Assembly (NCBI GenBank): GCA_002421585.1
Contig: DIKD01000058.1
Location: 1-6,890 of the forward strand
Length of the DNA stretch: 6,890 nucleotides
Direction of reading: 5' to 3'
Origin: Dehalococcoidia bacterium UBA5627
Lineage (GTDB): Bacteria; Chloroflexota; Dehalococcoidia; Dehalococcoidales; UBA5627
Shown here in pieces: positions 5,026 through 6,890 of the stretch. The position numbers and the translations under genes were made by a program. The first letter of the stretch is position 1. Each line of letters opens with the position of its first letter. The notes beneath the pieces are model-generated. The model was not told the origin of the DNA, made no database searches, and was given only the letters and a program-made list of their open reading frames with translations.

Positions 5026-6273
5026 ATGCCCTTTTATCATATTTGGACTATAGGCTGCCAGATGAACAAGGCAGAATCCGAGAGGCTGGGCAGTCTGTTC
5101 GAACAGATTGGCTATCAGCCGACCGCGACCGTTGATAATGCAGACCTGATCCTTCTTAACAGCTGCGTAATAAGACAGAGCGCGGAAAACAAGGTTGTCA
5201 GCAAAATCGGCGCGCTCAAATCGTTAAAGAAAAACAATCCCGACTTAAAGATTGCCCTTACCGGCTGCCTGGTCGATTCAGATTTCGATAAGTTTCAAAA
5301 GAGATTCCCCATTGTGGACTATTTCTTTTCCGCCGGAGAGATGCCCCCATGGATAGATCAGTGCGTGACGGCAAATATTATCCCCTTAAAACCTACCGTT
5401 AGTACCTTTATAAATATCATACAGGGATGCAATAACTTCTGCTCCTACTGTATCGTCCCCTACCGCAGAGGGCGGGAAAAGAGCCGCCCGGTGGATGAAA
5501 TAGTTTGTGAGGCAAGAACACTGGTAAACAGGGGAGCAAAAGAAATCATACTAGTCGGCCAGAATGTGGATTCATACGGGCACGACCTGTCCGATAAACC
5601 CGACCTTGCAGCGCTGCTGGCAGAAGTAAACAATATCGAAGGTTTAAAAAGGGTGCGCTTTCTGACCAATCACCCCAAGGATATGAGCGACCGGCTGATT
5701 GACGCCATCGCCAACCTGGATAAGGTCTGTGAGGAAATCAACCTGCCGGCACAAGCCGGAAACGATGATATTTTGAAAGCGATGCGGCGCGGATATAGCT
5801 CCGAACAGTACCGGGATTTGGTAAAACGCATACGCACTAAAGTGCCCGATATCTCTATCAGCACGGATATTATCGTCGGATTCCCGGGGGAGACAGACCG
5901 GCAGTTCCGAGAATCTGTGGAATTATTAAAAGAGTTGAGATTCGATAATACGCATATTGCCGCCTATTCGGCAAGAACCGGAACCATAGCATCAAGAGAA
6001 TACGAGGATAACGTGCCGCCGGAAGTAAAAAAAGAGCGCCTCGCCACCGTTGAGAGACTACAGGGTGAAATAGCTTCAGAAATCAACGCTGCCCTGCTGG
6101 GTAAAACCGTCCAAGTGCTGGTAGAAGGTAAAAAGAAGGGAAAGTGGCACGGAAGAAGCCGAAGTGGTAAACTGGTATTCTTCGATGATAAAAAAAACCT
6201 GCTCGGGCAGGTTGTAAATGTTAAAATAGAAAAGACCAGCCCCTGGTCATTACAGGGTGTACTGTCAGAATAA
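5026..6273 (+). CDS. miaB: tRNA-2-methylthio-N6-dimethylallyladenosine synthase MiaB
   Basis: The product is a radical-SAM methylthiotransferase that converts i6A37 to ms2i6A37 in tRNAs reading UNN codons. Numbering is from ATG 5026, giving 415 residues. The N-terminal UPF0004 domain carries the three auxiliary-cluster cysteines: GCQMN (Cys11), NSCVIR (Cys47) and TGCLVD (Cys81). The radical-SAM motif CNNFCSYC has Cys135, Cys139 and Cys142. A C-terminal TRAM domain runs roughly from LLGKTVQVLVEG to LQGVLSE. The frame is open back to a TTG at 4999, but MPFYHIWTIGCQMN is the usual kind of start for this family, so the ATG is preferred. AAGGA at 5006-5010 is rather far (about 15 bases) from it. 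Motif spacing fits MiaB better than RimO or MtaB. It begins 57 bases after the right direct repeat and leads the run with yajC and nadB. Confidence 0.9.
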   Translation: MPFYHIWTIGCQMNKAESERLGSLFEQIGYQPTATVDNADLILLNSCVIRQSAENKVVSKIGALKSLKKNNPDLKIALTGCLVDSDFDKFQKRFPIVDYFFSAGEMPPWIDQCVTANIIPLKPTVSTFINIIQGCNNFCSYCIVPYRRGREKSRPVDEIVCEARTLVNRGAKEIILVGQNVDSYGHDLSDKPDLAALLAEVNNIEGLKRVRFLTNHPKDMSDRLIDAIANLDKVCEEINLPAQAGNDDILKAMRRGYSSEQYRDLVKRIRTKVPDISISTDIIVGFPGETDRQFRESVELLKELRFDNTHIAAYSARTGTIASREYEDNVPPEVKKERLATVERLQGEIASEINAALLGKTVQVLVEGKKKGKWHGRSRSGKLVFFDDKKNLLGQVVNVKIEKTSPWSLQGVLSE

Positions 6274-6300
6274 AACACATGCTAAATTAAGGAGTTAAAA

Positions 6301-6666
6301 ATGGCAAAGAAAATCATAGCTTCGTTATTGGGGCTGTCCGCAATTTCCAGCGTAGGACTGCTTTCAAGCTGCGTTCCGGCAGGGGGTGAATCCAGCAGCA
6401 GCACTCTCTACATGATACTCTTCATGGTAGTGCTATTCGCAATATTCTATTTCCTGATTATCAGGCCGCAAAGCAAGAGGCAAAAGGAACATCAGAATCT
6501 GATAAGCAACCTGCAAGTCGGAGACAGGATTATCACCATCGGCGGTATTTACGGCAGAATCGATAGCATCAGAGAAGATAGCTATATAATCAAGGTCGAA
6601 TCCGGCGAGCTTATCAGAATGGCAAAAAGCTCCATCGCCGGCAAACAAACCGATGAAGCGAAATAG
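6301..6666 (+). CDS. yajC: Preprotein translocase subunit YajC with lipoprotein-type leader
   Basis: YajC is the small accessory subunit that works with SecD and SecF at the Sec translocon. The hallmark is a single membrane helix (about residues 35-54, TLYMILFMVVLFAIFYFLII) ending in RPQSKRQKEH. A cytoplasmic domain with NLQVGDRIITIGGIYGRI follows. Before the helix there is an extra N-terminal part: MAKK, a hydrophobic stretch, LLSSC with Cys24 as a lipobox cysteine, then a Gly/Ser linker. The protein may therefore be lipidated outside and cross the membrane once, which keeps the normal N-out/C-in topology. At 121 residues it is slightly longer than usual because of this leader. GGAG at 6291-6294 lies six bases before the ATG. 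It starts 27 bases after miaB, consistent with one transcript. Confidence 0.9.
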   Translation: MAKKIIASLLGLSAISSVGLLSSCVPAGGESSSSTLYMILFMVVLFAIFYFLIIRPQSKRQKEHQNLISNLQVGDRIITIGGIYGRIDSIREDSYIIKVESGELIRMAKSSIAGKQTDEAK

Positions 6667-6712
6667 CATTTCCGTGCCATGCTCCATCCACCGTCTTTAA
6701 TTATTTGATATT

Positions 6713-6720
6713 GGAGGTGG
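6713..6720 (+). promoter_or_regulatory. Ribosome binding site that fixes the nadB start
   Basis: GGAGGTGG is a strong Shine-Dalgarno sequence. From the end of GGAGG, seven bases lead to ATT at 6725, which is in the nadB frame. The only nearby standard start, GTG at 6718, lies in another frame and meets a stop (TAA) within 11 codons, as does ATG at 6735. Confidence 0.6.
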
Positions 6721-6724
6721 CTGT

Positions 6725-6890
6725 ATTAATACCTATGATTACGTCATAATCGGCAGCGGTATCGCAGGTTTGTATTGTGCCCTGCTTGCCCACAAGCACG
6801 GCAGTGTCCTTATGATAACCAAGGGCAGCATTGAAGACTGCAATACCCGCCACGCCCAGGGGGGAATTGCTGCCGCCATCGGTATCAACG
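6725..6890 (+). CDS. nadB: L-aspartate oxidase NadB, N-terminal fragment (cut by window end)
   Basis: The product oxidises L-aspartate to iminoaspartate with FAD, the first step of the aspartate route to quinolinate and NAD. The visible 55 codons show the FAD-binding fold YDYVIIGSGIAGLYCALLA with the GxGxxG loop, and then NTRHAQGGIAAAIG. The latter is the conserved NadB/SdhA-family block that contacts flavin and fits NadB best. The frame has no ATG, GTG or TTG between the in-frame stop at 6698-6700 and the first conserved residue. GGAGGTGG (6713-6720) places the start at ATT 6725, giving MNTYDYVIIG. This would be a rare ATT initiator. A base error or population variant near the start is the alternative. 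It follows yajC by 58 bases. Confidence 0.85.
   Translation, partial: MNTYDYVIIGSGIAGLYCALLAHKHGSVLMITKGSIEDCNTRHAQGGIAAAIGIN

Overview
The window looks like chromosome of a mid-GC anaerobic bacterium, most likely an uncultured Chloroflexota of the class Dehalococcoidia. This rests on overall gene style: a YajC with a lipoprotein-type leader, a miaB-yajC-nadB run, lipoprotein serpins, and intergenic space full of TGTCATCCTGA-type palindromic repeats. The assignment is an inference, not proven by a marker gene.

Layout. (1) 1-443: a GyrI-like small-molecule-binding protein on the + strand, probably starting one base before the window. (2) 444-850: convergent terminators, then a 42-codon basic protein on the - strand (626-754) with its own promoter, ribosome binding site and terminator. 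(3) 861-1167: decayed palindromic repeat sequence and the leader of the next operon. (4) 1168-3756: two tandem paralogous secreted serpins, both with lipoprotein signal peptides. They share a scaffold but have different reactive-centre loops. (5) 3764-4265: a terminator-like double hairpin and three further palindromic repeat copies. Two of these (B and C) lie in the opposite orientation to the copy upstream of the serpins. (6) 4294-4443: a promoter and a complete tRNA-Ser(GCU). (7) 4433-4969: a compact block bounded by 47-bp perfect direct repeats. Each repeat begins inside the tRNA acceptor 3' strand. Between them lie a palindromic ~27-bp tandem array and a small AT-rich GIY-YIG nuclease gene. 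(8) 5026-6890: miaB, yajC and the start of nadB, co-directional and closely spaced.

How the parts work together. The serpins probably guard the cell surface against exogenous proteases, and their different loops suggest different targets. MiaB modifies tRNAs, YajC belongs to the Sec translocon accessory complex, and NadB starts NAD synthesis; these look like ordinary housekeeping genes sharing a transcript. The least ordinary part is the 490-bp tRNA-Ser-linked block. It has the layout of a minimal tRNA-targeted element with att-like ends, but the only gene in it is a GIY-YIG nuclease; there is no integrase. Other points of interest are the apparent ATT start codon of nadB and the unrecognised 42-residue protein.
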